Shown here piece after piece: positions 1 through 9,129 of a DNA stretch of 64,000 nucleotides. Both the position numbers and the translations under genes were made by a program. How positions within the stretch are numbered: position 1 is the first letter of the stretch; every line of letters begins with the position of its first letter. The notes under the pieces are model-generated. The model was not told where the DNA came from. It saw nothing but the letters and a program-made list of their open reading frames with translations, and ran no database searches. The stretch covers positions 3,913,501-3,977,500 of the forward strand of contig NZ_CP152407.1 of the NCBI RefSeq assembly GCF_038958875.1, read 5' to 3'. This stretch comes from Acidovorax sp. FHTAMBA (GTDB lineage: Bacteria > Pseudomonadota > Gammaproteobacteria > Burkholderiales > Burkholderiaceae_C).

Positions 1-1089
1 GCGGCCCCGGCTGCCTGCCCCTGCCTTCGCCTGATTGGCGAGGCCACGTTGGCGCAGGGGCTGAGCGTGGGCGGCACCACGGTGGGTGGCCTCTCGGGCA
101 TCGACTACGACGCGGCCGGGGACCGCTACATCCTGCTGTCGGACGACCGCTCCAACATGGATGCTGCGCGCTTTTACACCGCGCGCATCCGTTACACGGC
201 CAGCGCGCTGGCCATGCCCGAATTCACCGGCGCCGTGGCCTTGCTGAACGCCCGCGGCCAGCCCTACGCGCCACGCCGCCGCGCGCCCGATGGCATCGAG
301 GTGCCCGACCCGGAAGCCGTGCGCTGGCTGCCCGGGGGCGCAGACTTCCTGTGGACGAGCGAAGGCGACTTCGCGCGCGGCTTTGGCCCCGCATTGCGCA
401 CCAGCCGGGCCACCGATGGTGCGCAGCTGCGTGCATACGCGCTGCCCGCGGCGTTCCAGCCCCGGCCGGGCGAGCGGCGGGGCCCCCGCGACAACGATAC
501 GCTGGAAGGCCTGGCCCTCACGCCCGACGGCCAGACCGCCTGGCTGGCCATGGAAGGCCCCTGGCTGCAAGACGGCCCCCGCGCCACACCCGCCAGCGGT
601 GGCGCGCCCGTGCGCATCACCGCCATCGACGTGGCCAGCGGCCGTGTGCTGCGCCAGCTGGCCTACCAGCCCGATGCCGTGCCGCACAAAAGCCCCCTGC
701 CCGGCGGCTACACCACCAACGGTGTGAGCGAGATACTGGCCGACGGGCCCGACCACCTGCTGGTGCTCGAGCGCAGCTACACCCTGGGCGTGGGCAATTC
801 GATCCGCCTGTACCGCATTGCCGTACAAGGCGCGGGCGCGGAGGCGGCCAGCGACACGCTGGACATTGAGGCGCTTGCCCCCGGCAACCACACGCCGGTG
901 CCCAAAATGCTGGTGGCAGACTTTGCCCACCTGGGGCTTCAGCGCCTGGACAACATCGAGGGCATGGCCTGGGGCGCGCCTTTGCCAGGCCCGGGCGGCC
1001 CGCGCCGGGTGCTGGTCTTTGTGAGCGACGACAACTTCAACCCCGCGCAGATCACCCAGTTCATCGCGGCGGAGTACCTTGCCCCGTGA
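1..1089 (+). CDS. Esterase-like activity of phytase family protein (5' truncated)
   Basis: The reading frame is open from base 1, so the start codon and any signal peptide lie upstream of the window. The visible part (about 360 codons) resembles the phytase-like esterase family, a beta-propeller phosphoesterase-like fold: GGLSGIDYD and YILLSDDRS near the visible start, and NIEGMAWG and FVSDDNF at the end. Proteins of this family are usually exported and their physiological substrate is mostly unknown; no substrate can be inferred here. The stop overlaps the GTG start of the next gene by four bases (GTGA), so the two are probably translationally coupled. Confidence 0.8.
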   Translation, partial: AAPAACPCLRLIGEATLAQGLSVGGTTVGGLSGIDYDAAGDRYILLSDDRSNMDAARFYTARIRYTASALAMPEFTGAVALLNARGQPYAPRRRAPDGIEVPDPEAVRWLPGGADFLWTSEGDFARGFGPALRTSRATDGAQLRAYALPAAFQPRPGERRGPRDNDTLEGLALTPDGQTAWLAMEGPWLQDGPRATPASGGAPVRITAIDVASGRVLRQLAYQPDAVPHKSPLPGGYTTNGVSEILADGPDHLLVLERSYTLGVGNSIRLYRIAVQGAGAEAASDTLDIEALAPGNHTPVPKMLVADFAHLGLQRLDNIEGMAWGAPLPGPGGPRRVLVFVSDDNFNPAQITQFIAAEYLAP

Positions 1090-1742
1090 AAGCCCGATCG
1101 CTCCAGGACCTCGCCCCGCTGCGCCAGGCGCTGGCCGAGCGGGCTGCACACGAGGCGCGGCTGCGCCAGCAGGCGCTGGAGGCCGAGCGCCGCGAGCGCG
1201 CCGAGCGCAACCTGTTCCGTGACGCCGTGGGGCCCGTGCAGGCCCTTGGCGGGCAGCACCACGACCGGCACTGGCCCCTGCCCGAGCCCCCCGAGCCCCT
1301 GCCGCTGCAGCACTGGCTGGACGAGGAACGCGTGCTGCGCGAATCCATCAGCGACGACTTCGATGTGAGCACCCTGCTCGACACGGACGACCAGCTGAGC
1401 TTTCGCCGCCCGGGCATCGGCGTGGAGATCACGCGCCGCCTGCGCGCCGGGCACTGGAGCATTCAGCGCCAGCTGGACCTGCACGGCCTGCGCGTGGACG
1501 AGGCACGCGAAGCCCTGGGTGAATTCATCCGCCTCGCCCACCGCACGGGCATGCGCTGCGTGCGCGTGGTGCACGGCAAGGGCCTGGGCTCGCCCGGCAA
1601 AAGCCCCGTGCTCAAAAGCCGCGTGCAGCGCTGGCTGGTGCAAAAGAGCGAGGTGTTGGCCTTTGTGCAGGCCCGGCCCATGGACGGCGGGGCTGGCGCG
1701 CTGGTGGTGCTGCTGCAGCCGGTGCTGCACAAAAAATTCTAG
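1086..1742 (+). CDS. Smr/MutS2-type endonuclease domain protein
   Basis: A 218-residue protein with a charged, coiled-coil-like N-terminal half (many Arg, Glu and Ala) and a C-terminal Smr domain. The domain is recognisable from LDLHGLRVDEAREAL (about residues 128-142) and VVHGKGLGSPGKSPVLK (about 164-180), followed by the usual hydrophobic end GALVVLL. Stand-alone Smr proteins are putative nicking or structure-specific nucleases in DNA or RNA transactions; the exact role is not known. The GTG start overlaps the stop of the upstream gene. A copy of the dispersed palindromic repeat begins right at its stop codon. Confidence 0.85.
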   Translation: MKARSLQDLAPLRQALAERAAHEARLRQQALEAERRERAERNLFRDAVGPVQALGGQHHDRHWPLPEPPEPLPLQHWLDEERVLRESISDDFDVSTLLDTDDQLSFRRPGIGVEITRRLRAGHWSIQRQLDLHGLRVDEAREALGEFIRLAHRTGMRCVRVVHGKGLGSPGKSPVLKSRVQRWLVQKSEVLAFVQARPMDGGAGALVVLLQPVLHKKF

Positions 1743-1800
1743 CCAAAAACGGCTGCAGCCCTTTTCCTGAAAGCGCTGACAGCTATATTTTTTATAGCAA
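1742..1800. repeat. Dispersed palindromic repeat, copy R1
   Basis: Degenerate copy between the convergent smr and phosphodiesterase genes. It keeps the AAGCGCTGACAGCTAT core (about 1770-1785) and the A/T-rich hairpin GCTATA-tttttt-TATAGC at its end. The left arm of the central palindrome is poorly conserved. The AT-rich hairpin could help terminate transcription between the two genes. Confidence 0.5.
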
Positions 1801-1853
1801 TTGAGCGGGAACAGACGCGGACAGTTCCACAGCCCGCGCCGATAGCCCCATGG

Positions 1854-3917
1854 CTATTTGGACAGGTCGATCGCGTACTTGGACATACCCTTGCCCAAGC
1901 CATCATCGGCCGCCAGCAGCGACACGTTGGTCAGGCCTGCCGCCTGCGCCACGCTCAGCGCATTGGCCCCCGAGTGGAACACCACCGGGCCGGCCGTTGT
2001 CGCCTTGGCAAAGCGCCAGCTTTTGGCCGCGCCGTTGGCAGCGCGCGTCACGGCGGGGTTCTTGCGGATGTAGTCGATCACCACGTCACGATTGGCATCC
2101 GGCGAGGCCCAGATGGTGCCCGAGCCGTCGAGCTTGTCGATGAAGCTCTTGCCGCTGGTGGCGCGGTAGTTGTTGGTGGCGATCACGAACTCCTGCGCCA
2201 CGTCGATGGGCTTGCCCAGGTAGGTCAGGTTCTTGATGCGGCTGCCCACCGGCTGGATCACGTCGATCTCGTACTGCATGTCCGCCGTGGTGAACATGTC
2301 GAAGTTGTAGCCCGGGAAGGTGCTGACGAGTGGCTGCTCGGTGGTCTTGCCCGGGTCGATCTGGTTGAAGCGCTTGGCAGCGGCTTCAAGCCAGTTCCTG
2401 ATGTCCGCGCCGTTCACCTTCACCGCATACACGGTGTTGGGGTACAGGTACAGGTCGGCCGCATTGTTGATGGCCAGCGGGCCCACAGCCACGTCGGTGT
2501 AGTCGGCGCCGCCCTGAAAGCCGCTCTTGAACGGCGCGCTCACCGACAGCACGGGCAGTTGCGCATACTGCGGCAGGCTGGCCCTGATGTAGGCCGCCAC
2601 ATAGGCCTGCTGCGCCTGGTTCACGATCTGGATTGCACCCGGGTCGCCCACGTCGGCAAACAGCGTGCTCATGCGGAAGTCGGTCTGGCCGATGGGCGTC
2701 TTCACGTACTGGATGGCCGCCTGGTGCTGGGTCTCGATCAGCGGGGCGATGGCCGGGTCGGCATCCACGGTCACCGTGGCGCCTGCGGCATTCTTGCTCT
2801 GGATGTTGCGCAGCTCGGACTTGCTGGCCGACTTGTTGACCGTCCACTTGGCGCCGTCCCACTGCAGCGCCAGCTGCACCACGCCCAGCGACTTGCCCCA
2901 GGAGCTGGCCATCACCGCTGGCACGCCGTTGATGGTGCCCGCCTTGTGGTCCACGCCCGGCAGATTGAAGCCCGGCGTGGGCGCCGTGTCGGGGAACACG
3001 CCGTGCTGGTGACCCATCACCATGGCATCGATGCCAGCCACCTTCGAAAGATGCAGACCGGGGTTCTCCATGGTGGGCGCATACGCCGCGCCATCGAGCC
3101 CGCCGTGCAGCAGCGCCACCACGATGTCGGCGCCCTTGGCGCGCAGTTCGGGCACGTACTTGCTGGCTACCTCCACCGCGCCTTCGGTGGTGACCTTGCC
3201 TTCGAGGTAGCGCTTGTCCCAGTTCATGATGCCCGGCGTGGTGAAGCCGATCACACCGATCTTGATGGGCAGCTTCACCTCTTTACCGTCAGCGCTCTTG
3301 GCCACCAGGGTGCGCTCCAGCAGCGTGTAGGGCTGCACCAGCGGCTTCCTGCTCTTGTTGCTGACCACGTTGGCCAGCACCACCGGAAAGCCCGCGCCAG
3401 CGCATTTCTTGGTGGCATCGACGCCGTCCACATCCAGCCCGCCGCCCAGCACCTGGTTCAGAAAGGGCAAGCCGTAATTGAACTCGTGGTTGCCCAGCGT
3501 GCCGGCGTCAAAGCCCAGCGCACCCATGGCCTTGTACATCGACAGCTGCTGCGTGCAGGGGATGGGGCTGATGGTGGCTTCGTAGTCGGCCAGCGCCGTG
3601 CCCTGGATGGTGTCGCCGTTGTCCACCAGCAGCGTGTTGGCAAACTCCTTGCGCGCGGCACGCACCAGCGTGGCCGTGCGCTCAAAGCCATAGCTCTTGT
3701 CCTCGGCCAGCTTGAAGTAGTCGTAGCTGCGCACGTTGAAGTGCAGGTCGGTGGTCTCCAGCACCGCCAGCGTGGCTGTGGCGCCCGCATGGTTGTTGCT
3801 GTCGTCGCTGCCACCGCAGGCAGCCAGCGAAGCCGCCAGCGCCACCATGCCCAGCGCGGCAACGCGGCGCGACAGGGGTGGAGAGAAAATGGAACGAGTT
3901 GGAGTATGCCCAGACAT
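1854..3917 (-). CDS. Bifunctional 2',3'-cyclic-nucleotide phosphodiesterase / 5'-nucleotidase, lipoprotein
   Basis: Calcineurin-like metallophosphoesterase plus C-terminal 5'-nucleotidase domain (UshA/CpdB type), 687 residues. Metal-binding motifs are visible: TTDLHFN (D57, H59), GDTIQG (101-106), GNHEFNYG (142-149) and GHQHGVFPD further on. The N-terminus has a lipobox (LAACGG, Cys34), so it is probably a lipoprotein in the outer membrane or periplasm, where it would release nucleosides and phosphate from extracellular nucleotides. The frame extends upstream to 4025, but the ATG at 3917 is preceded by AGGGA and directly precedes the signal sequence, so I chose it. It stands alone, convergent with smr. 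Confidence 0.85.
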   Translation of the reverse strand: MSGHTPTRSIFSPPLSRRVAALGMVALAASLAACGGSDDSNNHAGATATLAVLETTDLHFNVRSYDYFKLAEDKSYGFERTATLVRAARKEFANTLLVDNGDTIQGTALADYEATISPIPCTQQLSMYKAMGALGFDAGTLGNHEFNYGLPFLNQVLGGGLDVDGVDATKKCAGAGFPVVLANVVSNKSRKPLVQPYTLLERTLVAKSADGKEVKLPIKIGVIGFTTPGIMNWDKRYLEGKVTTEGAVEVASKYVPELRAKGADIVVALLHGGLDGAAYAPTMENPGLHLSKVAGIDAMVMGHQHGVFPDTAPTPGFNLPGVDHKAGTINGVPAVMASSWGKSLGVVQLALQWDGAKWTVNKSASKSELRNIQSKNAAGATVTVDADPAIAPLIETQHQAAIQYVKTPIGQTDFRMSTLFADVGDPGAIQIVNQAQQAYVAAYIRASLPQYAQLPVLSVSAPFKSGFQGGADYTDVAVGPLAINNAADLYLYPNTVYAVKVNGADIRNWLEAAAKRFNQIDPGKTTEQPLVSTFPGYNFDMFTTADMQYEIDVIQPVGSRIKNLTYLGKPIDVAQEFVIATNNYRATSGKSFIDKLDGSGTIWASPDANRDVVIDYIRKNPAVTRAANGAAKSWRFAKATTAGPVVFHSGANALSVAQAAGLTNVSLLAADDGLGKGMSKYAIDLSK

Positions 3918-4317
3918 GAAGAGTCCCTGGATGAAACAAGGCACCGAGTGTCTGGCGGGGCTTTGACAGGGTTGTGACGCTGCTTCGCTGACTCCTTGGG
4001 GCAAGGCGGCTTCCTCATGGGTCACCCCGCCTGCAGCACAGCGCCCCTCAAGGCGACCGAACTACAATCACCCGGTGCACAAGCCAATTCAACCCTGCTC
4101 AACCACCACGGTTTTCACGCCCCGCCGTGATTTGCCGCTGGGCTATTTCTGCTCTGTGACGCCGCCCTGACACGGCCGCGCGGCGCCTGCCGCCAGCACA
4201 ACGCACGCACACCACGCACCGGCAGCCATCAGAGGCCACCGCGCTGGCAGTGCACTTTCCTCTCGCACCCTGAACACGCAATGCGCCGGCGCACCGCTGG
4301 CTGCGTTGCCCATGCCT
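3918..4317. other. Intergenic region between divergent genes
   Basis: Four hundred bases without a convincing gene. The only promoter-like element I see is a TACAAT hexamer at 4063-4068 on the plus strand, which would give a leader of about 240 bases before the SulP gene; there is no good -35 box 16-18 bases upstream. Short frames here on both strands look like chance frames of GC-rich DNA. Confidence 0.4.
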
Positions 4318-5796
4318 ATGAACTTTTCATCTTTCAAAAACACCTGGTTTTCCAACATCCGGGGCGATCTGCTGGCCGGTATCGTTGTGGCGCTGGCGCT
4401 CATCCCCGAGGCCATCGCGTTTTCCATCATTGCGGGGGTGGACCCCAAGGTCGGGCTCTACGCTTCGTTCAGCATCTGCGTGATCATTGCCTTTGCGGGC
4501 GGCCGCCCCGGCATGATATCGGCCGCCACGGGCGCCATGGCACTGGTGATGGTCACGCTGGTCAAGGAGCATGGCCTGCAGTACCTGCTGGCGGCCACCG
4601 TGCTCACCGGGGTGCTGCAGGTCCTGGCGGGGGTGTTCAAACTCGGCGTGCTCATGCGCTTTGTGTCGCGGTCGGTGATCACGGGGTTTGTCAATGCACT
4701 GGCCATCCTGATCTTCATGGCGCAGTTGCCGGAGCTCACCAACGTGAGCTGGATGGTGTATGCCATGACGGCGGCGGGGCTGGCCATCATTTACGGCTTT
4801 CCCTACATCACCAAGTCGATTCCCTCGCCGCTGGTCACCATCGTGGTGCTCACGGCCGTCTCGATGGCGATGGGGCTGGATATCCGCACCGTGGGCGACA
4901 TGGGCGAGCTGCCCAGCAGCCTGCCCGTATTTCTGCTGCCCGATGTGCCGCTGAACCTGGAGACCCTGAAGATCATCTTCCCCTACGCCGCCACGCTGGC
5001 GGTGGTGGGTGTGCTGGAATCGATGATGACCGCCTCGATCGTGGACGACCTCACCGACACCCCGAGCAACAAGAACCGCGAATGCATGGGCCAGGGCGTG
5101 GCCAACATTGCCACAGGGTTCATCGGCGGCATGGCGGGCTGCGCGATGATCGGGCAGTCGGTCATCAACGTGAAGTCGGGTGGCCGCGGGCGCCTGTCGG
5201 CCCTGACGGCGGGCACGCTGCTGCTGGTGATGGTGGTGTTTCTGGGTCCTTGGGTCAGCCAGATTCCCATGGCCGCGCTGGCGGCGGTGATGATCATGGT
5301 GAGCATCGGCACGTTCAGCTGGGACTCGGTGCGCAAGCTGCGCGAGCTCCCGCCCAGCTCGTCCATCGTGATGATCGCCACCGTGGTGGTCACCGTGTCC
5401 ACGCACGATCTGGCCAAGGGCGTGTTCGTCGGCGTGCTGCTGTCGGGCATCTTCTTTGCGCACAAGGTGGGCCGTGTGCTGCGTGTGGACAGCCTGAGCG
5501 AAGACGGCGGCAACACCCGCGTGTACCAGGTGGTGGGACAGGTATTTTTTGCCTCGTCCGAGGCGTTCATCGCCGCGTTTGACTTCAAGGAGGTGGTGCC
5601 CAGGGTGCGCATTGACGTGAGCCGCGCGCATTTCTGGGACATCACCGCCGTGAGCGCGCTGGACAAAGCCGTGCTCAAGCTGCGCCGCGAGGGCACCGAG
5701 GTCGAGGTGGTGGGCATGAACGAGGCCAGCGCCACGTTGGTGGACCGCTTCTCCATGCACGACAAACCCGGCGCTGTCGAACAACTGATGCACTAA
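4318..5796 (+). CDS. SulP family inorganic anion transporter with STAS domain
   Basis: About 492 residues. The N-terminal part has the SulP/SLC26 membrane core with the family pattern GIVVALALIPEAIAFS near the start and many hydrophobic helices up to about residue 390. The C-terminal STAS domain (VFFASSEAFIAAF to the end) contains the expected central IDVSRAHFWDITAVSALD region. SulP proteins carry sulfate, bicarbonate or other anions across the inner membrane; the substrate cannot be read from sequence. Three in-frame starts are close together (TTG 4306, ATG 4312, ATG 4318) without a clear ribosome binding site; I prefer 4318, which puts the family start MNFSSF first. A universal stress gene follows after 10 bases and is probably cotranscribed. 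Confidence 0.88.
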   Translation: MNFSSFKNTWFSNIRGDLLAGIVVALALIPEAIAFSIIAGVDPKVGLYASFSICVIIAFAGGRPGMISAATGAMALVMVTLVKEHGLQYLLAATVLTGVLQVLAGVFKLGVLMRFVSRSVITGFVNALAILIFMAQLPELTNVSWMVYAMTAAGLAIIYGFPYITKSIPSPLVTIVVLTAVSMAMGLDIRTVGDMGELPSSLPVFLLPDVPLNLETLKIIFPYAATLAVVGVLESMMTASIVDDLTDTPSNKNRECMGQGVANIATGFIGGMAGCAMIGQSVINVKSGGRGRLSALTAGTLLLVMVVFLGPWVSQIPMAALAAVMIMVSIGTFSWDSVRKLRELPPSSSIVMIATVVVTVSTHDLAKGVFVGVLLSGIFFAHKVGRVLRVDSLSEDGGNTRVYQVVGQVFFASSEAFIAAFDFKEVVPRVRIDVSRAHFWDITAVSALDKAVLKLRREGTEVEVVGMNEASATLVDRFSMHDKPGAVEQLMH

Positions 5797-5806
5797 GGAG
5801 CCAATC

Positions 5807-6664
5807 ATGAACACGATCTATGCCTGTATTGATGGCCTGAAGACCACCGCCGCGGTGATTGACTGGGCCGCGTGGTCCGCCCAGCGCCTGGGCGCGCCGC
5901 TTGCGCTGCTGCATGTGCTGGAGCGCGACCCGGACAGCACGGCCGTGACGGACTTCAGCGGCGCCATTGGCCTGGGCGCGCAGGAGGCGCTGCTCAAACA
6001 GTTGTCGGACCTGGATGCCCAGCGCGGCAAACTGGCGCAAGAGGCCGGCCGCCAGATGCTGGCCCGCGCCGAGGAGCGCGCCAAGAGCGCCGGGGCGCAG
6101 CAGGTGCACGGTTTCATGCGCCACGGGGAGCTGGTGGACAGCGTGCTGGAGCTGGAGCCCGACGCACGGCTGTTTGTGCTGGGCGAGCACTACCAGGTGC
6201 AGGGCGAGCGCAAGCTGCACCTGGACCACCATGTCGAGCGCGTGATCCGTGCAGTCAAGCGCCCGGTGCTGGTGGCCACCGCCGAGCACTTTGCGCAGCC
6301 AGAAAGTTTTGTGGTGGCCTACGACGGCAGCCCCACGGCGGACAAGATGCTCGACACCCTGGCGCGCAGCCCCTTGCTCCGGGGCTTGCCCGCCCATCTG
6401 GTGATGTGCGCGTCCGACACCCCGCAAGCGCGGGGCCAGCTGGAGGCCGCGCAGACGCTTTTGCAACAGGCCGGGTGGGCCGTGCACGCGACACTGCTGG
6501 AGGGCGAGCCCACCCAGGCCCTGCCCGCGTTTGTGGATACGCAACGCGCCACCTTGCTGGTGATGGGCGCGTTCGGCCATTCACGCATCCGCCACCTGGT
6601 GGTGGGCAGCACCACCATCACCTTGCTGCGCGTGAGCAAGGCGCCGGTGCTGGTGTTGCGCTGA
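5807..6664 (+). CDS. Universal stress protein, tandem UspA domains
   Basis: A 285-residue cytoplasmic protein with two UspA folds in tandem. The second ends with the ATP-binding signature GAFGHSRIRHLVVGSTT and the hydrophobic strand PVLVLR; the first is more degenerate. A strong ribosome binding site (AAGGAG) lies six bases before the ATG. The tight spacing to the SulP transporter (10 bases) suggests that the two act together, for example in anion or pH stress. That link is inference. A single two-domain Usp after a SulP transporter is seen in other proteobacteria. Confidence 0.88.
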   Translation: MNTIYACIDGLKTTAAVIDWAAWSAQRLGAPLALLHVLERDPDSTAVTDFSGAIGLGAQEALLKQLSDLDAQRGKLAQEAGRQMLARAEERAKSAGAQQVHGFMRHGELVDSVLELEPDARLFVLGEHYQVQGERKLHLDHHVERVIRAVKRPVLVATAEHFAQPESFVVAYDGSPTADKMLDTLARSPLLRGLPAHLVMCASDTPQARGQLEAAQTLLQQAGWAVHATLLEGEPTQALPAFVDTQRATLLVMGAFGHSRIRHLVVGSTTITLLRVSKAPVLVLR

Positions 6665-6742
6665 GCCCGCGGTGGGCACCTACGGCGTTCAAAAGCCAGC
6701 GTTGACCCCACGCCAAGGCGGGGGCCAGACAGGCTCCACGCC

Positions 6743-7834
6743 TTACATATGCCGCGCGAACGGGTCTACCAGCGAGGCAATGGTCGCACCCGCCGGCAGG
6801 CCCGCGCTTTCGGGGCGCCAGGCGGGTTCGGGGGCAGCGGCCACGGGTTCGACCTTCAGCGGCTGCATGCTGCGGCCGTAGAGGCGGCGCACACGCTCCT
6901 CCAGCGGGGGGTGCGAGTCCAGGCGGCGCTCCAGGCTGCCCAGGCCCTCTACATCCACCAGCAGCATGTGCTGCACCGAGGGGTGGTTGAGCCCCGTGTG
7001 GCGGTGCACTTCGTACCCGGCCGGCGTGTTCCGGCGCTGGGCCATCACCTTGCGCAGCACGCCGCCCAGGCCGTCGCGGCTGCGCGTCCACTGCACGGCG
7101 CGGGCGTCGGCCAGGTGTTCGCGCTGGCGCGAGACGGCGGCCTTCAGCATGCGGCCGGTGAGCCAGCCGGCAAACCCCGCCAGCATGATGGCCGAGCCAA
7201 ACCACCAGGCCAGACCGCGCCGCTCGCGCAGGGTATCGCCAAAGTTGTAGACCAGCTCCAGGCCAAACACCATGCCCGCCAGCCGCATCTTCAGGCGCGT
7301 GTCGCCTTCGTGGATGTGGCTCAGCTCGTGCGCCACCATGCCCTGCATTTCCTCGCGGTTCAGGTAGTCGAGCGCGCCCTGGGTGACGGCCACCACGGCA
7401 TCGCTTTCGTCCCAGCCGGCGGCAAAGGCGTTGATGGCGTCGGTGCGGGGCATCACCATCACCTCGGGGCGCCGCATGTGCGCGGCGATGCACAGCTCGT
7501 CCACGATGTTGGACAGGCGCTGTTCGGCGTGCGAGAGCGATGGCCGCAGCTCGCGCGCACCCACGCGCCGGGCCAGCTTGACGCCGCCCGCGCGCAGGTT
7601 GGAGGTCTCCACCCACCAGCCGCCCAGCACCAGCATCAGCGATACCCCCACGTTGGCGGCAAGAAAGCCGGCCGGAAACGGCAGCTGCACGGGCAGCAGC
7701 ACGGTCATCAGCCACCACGCCACCACCAGCGCCAGGTGCACGGCCGCCACCAGCACGGCCACGGCGATCGCAAAACCCAGCAGAAGGCGGCGGGTTTCGC
7801 TGCGCGCGTCCTCTTGGTGGTCCCAGAATTTCAT
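6743..7834 (-). CDS. M48 family metalloprotease (HtpX-like), membrane protein
   Basis: A 363-residue protein. Two hydrophobic segments near the N-terminus (about residues 19-50 and 58-74) anchor it in the inner membrane. The zinc site HELSH is at residues 169-173 (VAHELSHIHEGD), and there is the family pattern NAFAAGWDESDAVVAVTQG about 25 residues before it. M48 proteases of this type cleave damaged membrane proteins. It follows lemA on the same strand after 16 bases. The LemA plus M48/TPM protease pairing is recurrent in bacteria, suggesting a shared envelope function. Confidence 0.88.
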   Translation of the reverse strand: MKFWDHQEDARSETRRLLLGFAIAVAVLVAAVHLALVVAWWLMTVLLPVQLPFPAGFLAANVGVSLMLVLGGWWVETSNLRAGGVKLARRVGARELRPSLSHAEQRLSNIVDELCIAAHMRRPEVMVMPRTDAINAFAAGWDESDAVVAVTQGALDYLNREEMQGMVAHELSHIHEGDTRLKMRLAGMVFGLELVYNFGDTLRERRGLAWWFGSAIMLAGFAGWLTGRMLKAAVSRQREHLADARAVQWTRSRDGLGGVLRKVMAQRRNTPAGYEVHRHTGLNHPSVQHMLLVDVEGLGSLERRLDSHPPLEERVRRLYGRSMQPLKVEPVAAAPEPAWRPESAGLPAGATIASLVDPFARHM

Positions 7835-7850
7835 GGCCGTACGCCAGATG

Positions 7851-8444
7851 TCAGAAGCGGACCTTCGGCGCCGCGCGCTCTTCTTCGCTGCGCGTGGATT
7901 CGAGCATGGGCACGGTGGGGAAGCCCAGGAGGCGCGCCACGATCAGGTCGGGGAACTGCGCGGCCTTGTCGTTGAACTCCAGCGCCTGGTCGTTGTAGGC
8001 CTGGCGCGCAAAACCCAGGCGGTTTTCGGTGCTGGTGAGCTCCTCGGACAGCGACTGCATGGTGGCATCGGCCTTGAGCTCGGGGTAGGCCTCGGCCACC
8101 ACCATCAGGCGGCCCAGTGCACCGCCCAGCACGCCTTCGGCCGCCGCCAGGGCCCCCAGCGCGTTGGCGCTGCCGGGGGTGGCACGCGCCGCAGTGGCCG
8201 CGCTCTGTGCCTGGCCGCGCGCCTGGATGACGGCCTCCAGCGTGGCGGCTTCGTGCTGCAGGTAGCCGCGCGCAACCTCCACCAGGTTGGGGATCAGGTC
8301 ATAGCGGCGCTTGAGCTGCACGTCGATCTGGCCGAACGCGTTGGCAATGCGGTTGCGCAGCTGCACCAGCCGGTTGTAGACGCTGATGGCCCACACCAGC
8401 AGCACAGCGATCAGGCCCAGAACGATCCAAGCGGTTGCCGACAT
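7851..8444 (-). CDS. lemA: LemA family membrane protein
   Basis: A 197-residue LemA protein: one N-terminal transmembrane helix (AWIVLGLIAVLLVWAISVY), then the conserved YNRLVQLRNRIANAFGQID and RRYDLIPNLVEVARGY, followed by a helical domain predicted outside the cytoplasm. LemA proteins are poorly understood membrane proteins. The frame is open up to 8513, but the ATG at 8444 is preceded by an excellent ribosome binding site (GGGGAGG), so this start is well supported. It heads a two-gene unit with the M48 protease. Confidence 0.9.
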   Translation of the reverse strand: MSATAWIVLGLIAVLLVWAISVYNRLVQLRNRIANAFGQIDVQLKRRYDLIPNLVEVARGYLQHEAATLEAVIQARGQAQSAATAARATPGSANALGALAAAEGVLGGALGRLMVVAEAYPELKADATMQSLSEELTSTENRLGFARQAYNDQALEFNDKAAQFPDLIVARLLGFPTVPMLESTRSEEERAAPKVRF

Positions 8445-8549
8445 ATCCCACCTCCCCTGTTGTGAATTGAATGGATGAATGAATGGGCGAATCTTAGTGG
8501 CAACTGCGCGCACACCCCTTGCATTCGTGTACCAGAAAATTTATGGTGA

Positions 8550-8605
8550 AAAATGCCTCCGGCACTTATCCAGCATGCGCTACGTGCTATATAAAAAATA
8601 GCAAA
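8550..8605. repeat. Dispersed palindromic repeat, copy R2
   Basis: Degenerate copy between the lemA start and the globin stop. It keeps the arrangement GGCACTT-atccagc-atGCGC of the central palindrome with the typical CTTATCCA loop, and an AT-rich terminal hairpin GCTATAt-aaaa-ATAGC (about 8587-8602). On the minus strand its right end reads CCGGAGGCATTTTTC, which resembles a ribosome binding site but lies too far from lemA to serve it. Confidence 0.55.
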
Positions 8606-8631
8606 GCTTTGCACAACACCGGGCGGGCAGA

Positions 8632-9057
8632 TCAGGGGGTGTTGCGGTTGCGCATCCAGTCGGCTGTTCCCATGAAGCTCTCTGCCAGGCGCGCGCGCAG
8701 ATCGGCGGGCACGCCCGTCTCGCCCATGGCCTGGTCCATGCAGGCCACCCACTGGTCGCGCTCGGGGATGCCAATGGAAAACGGCATGTGCCGCATGCGC
8801 AGGCGCGGGTGGCCGAAGCGGCTTTGGTAGTAGTCGGGGCCGCCCAGCCAGCCGCACAGGAACCAGAAGAGCTTTTGCCGGGCGCTTGCCAGATCGCTGC
8901 CGTGGGCTGCGCGCAACGCGGCATAGGCGGGCTCCAGGTCCATCAGGTCGTAAAAGCGCTCGACCAGTGCGTGCACGCGGTCTTCGCCACCGATCCACTC
9001 ATAGGGTGTGATGGCCCGGGGCGCAGCGGCGTCGCCGCCGGAAGTCTCATAATTCAT
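8632..9057 (-). CDS. Group II truncated haemoglobin
   Basis: A 141-residue 2/2 globin of the group II (trHbO) class. Recognisable parts are VHALVERFYDLM (helix B), the FGHPRLRMRHMPF block with proximal His90, and DQWVACMDQAM with the Trp103 typical of group II at G8. Such globins bind oxygen or NO in the cytoplasm and are linked to oxidative or nitrosative protection. The start ATG at 9057 is separated from a GGAG sequence by 11 bases; that GGAG belongs to palindromic repeat R3 lying immediately upstream. Confidence 0.9.
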   Translation of the reverse strand: MNYETSGGDAAAPRAITPYEWIGGEDRVHALVERFYDLMDLEPAYAALRAAHGSDLASARQKLFWFLCGWLGGPDYYQSRFGHPRLRMRHMPFSIGIPERDQWVACMDQAMGETGVPADLRARLAESFMGTADWMRNRNTP

Positions 9058-9124
9058 ATAAAAACACGCTCCAGCGCTTATCCATCAAGCGCTGGCAGCT
9101 ATCAAATTCATATCAAACAATAGC
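9058..9124. repeat. Dispersed palindromic repeat, copy R3 (best-formed)
   Basis: Perfect 9-bp inverted repeat CCAGCGCTT (9071-9079) and AAGCGCTGG (9087-9095) around the 7-base loop ATCCATC. It is followed by CAGCTATCAAAT and a distal ATAGC (9120-9124) that can pair with GCTAT. It fills nearly all of the 72 bases between the permease stop and the globin start. Confidence 0.8.
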
Positions 9125-9129
9125 GCGGC

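Noticed and set aside
1974..3977. Long open frame on the plus strand opposite the phosphodiesterase gene (667 codons)
   Set aside because: It is antisense to a clear family member, His/Arg/Gly-rich, and has no recognisable motif. Long shadow frames are common at this GC content; the same applies to the frames opposite fdsA (24587-27076), the first SulP (4327-5814) and metG (35860-38184).
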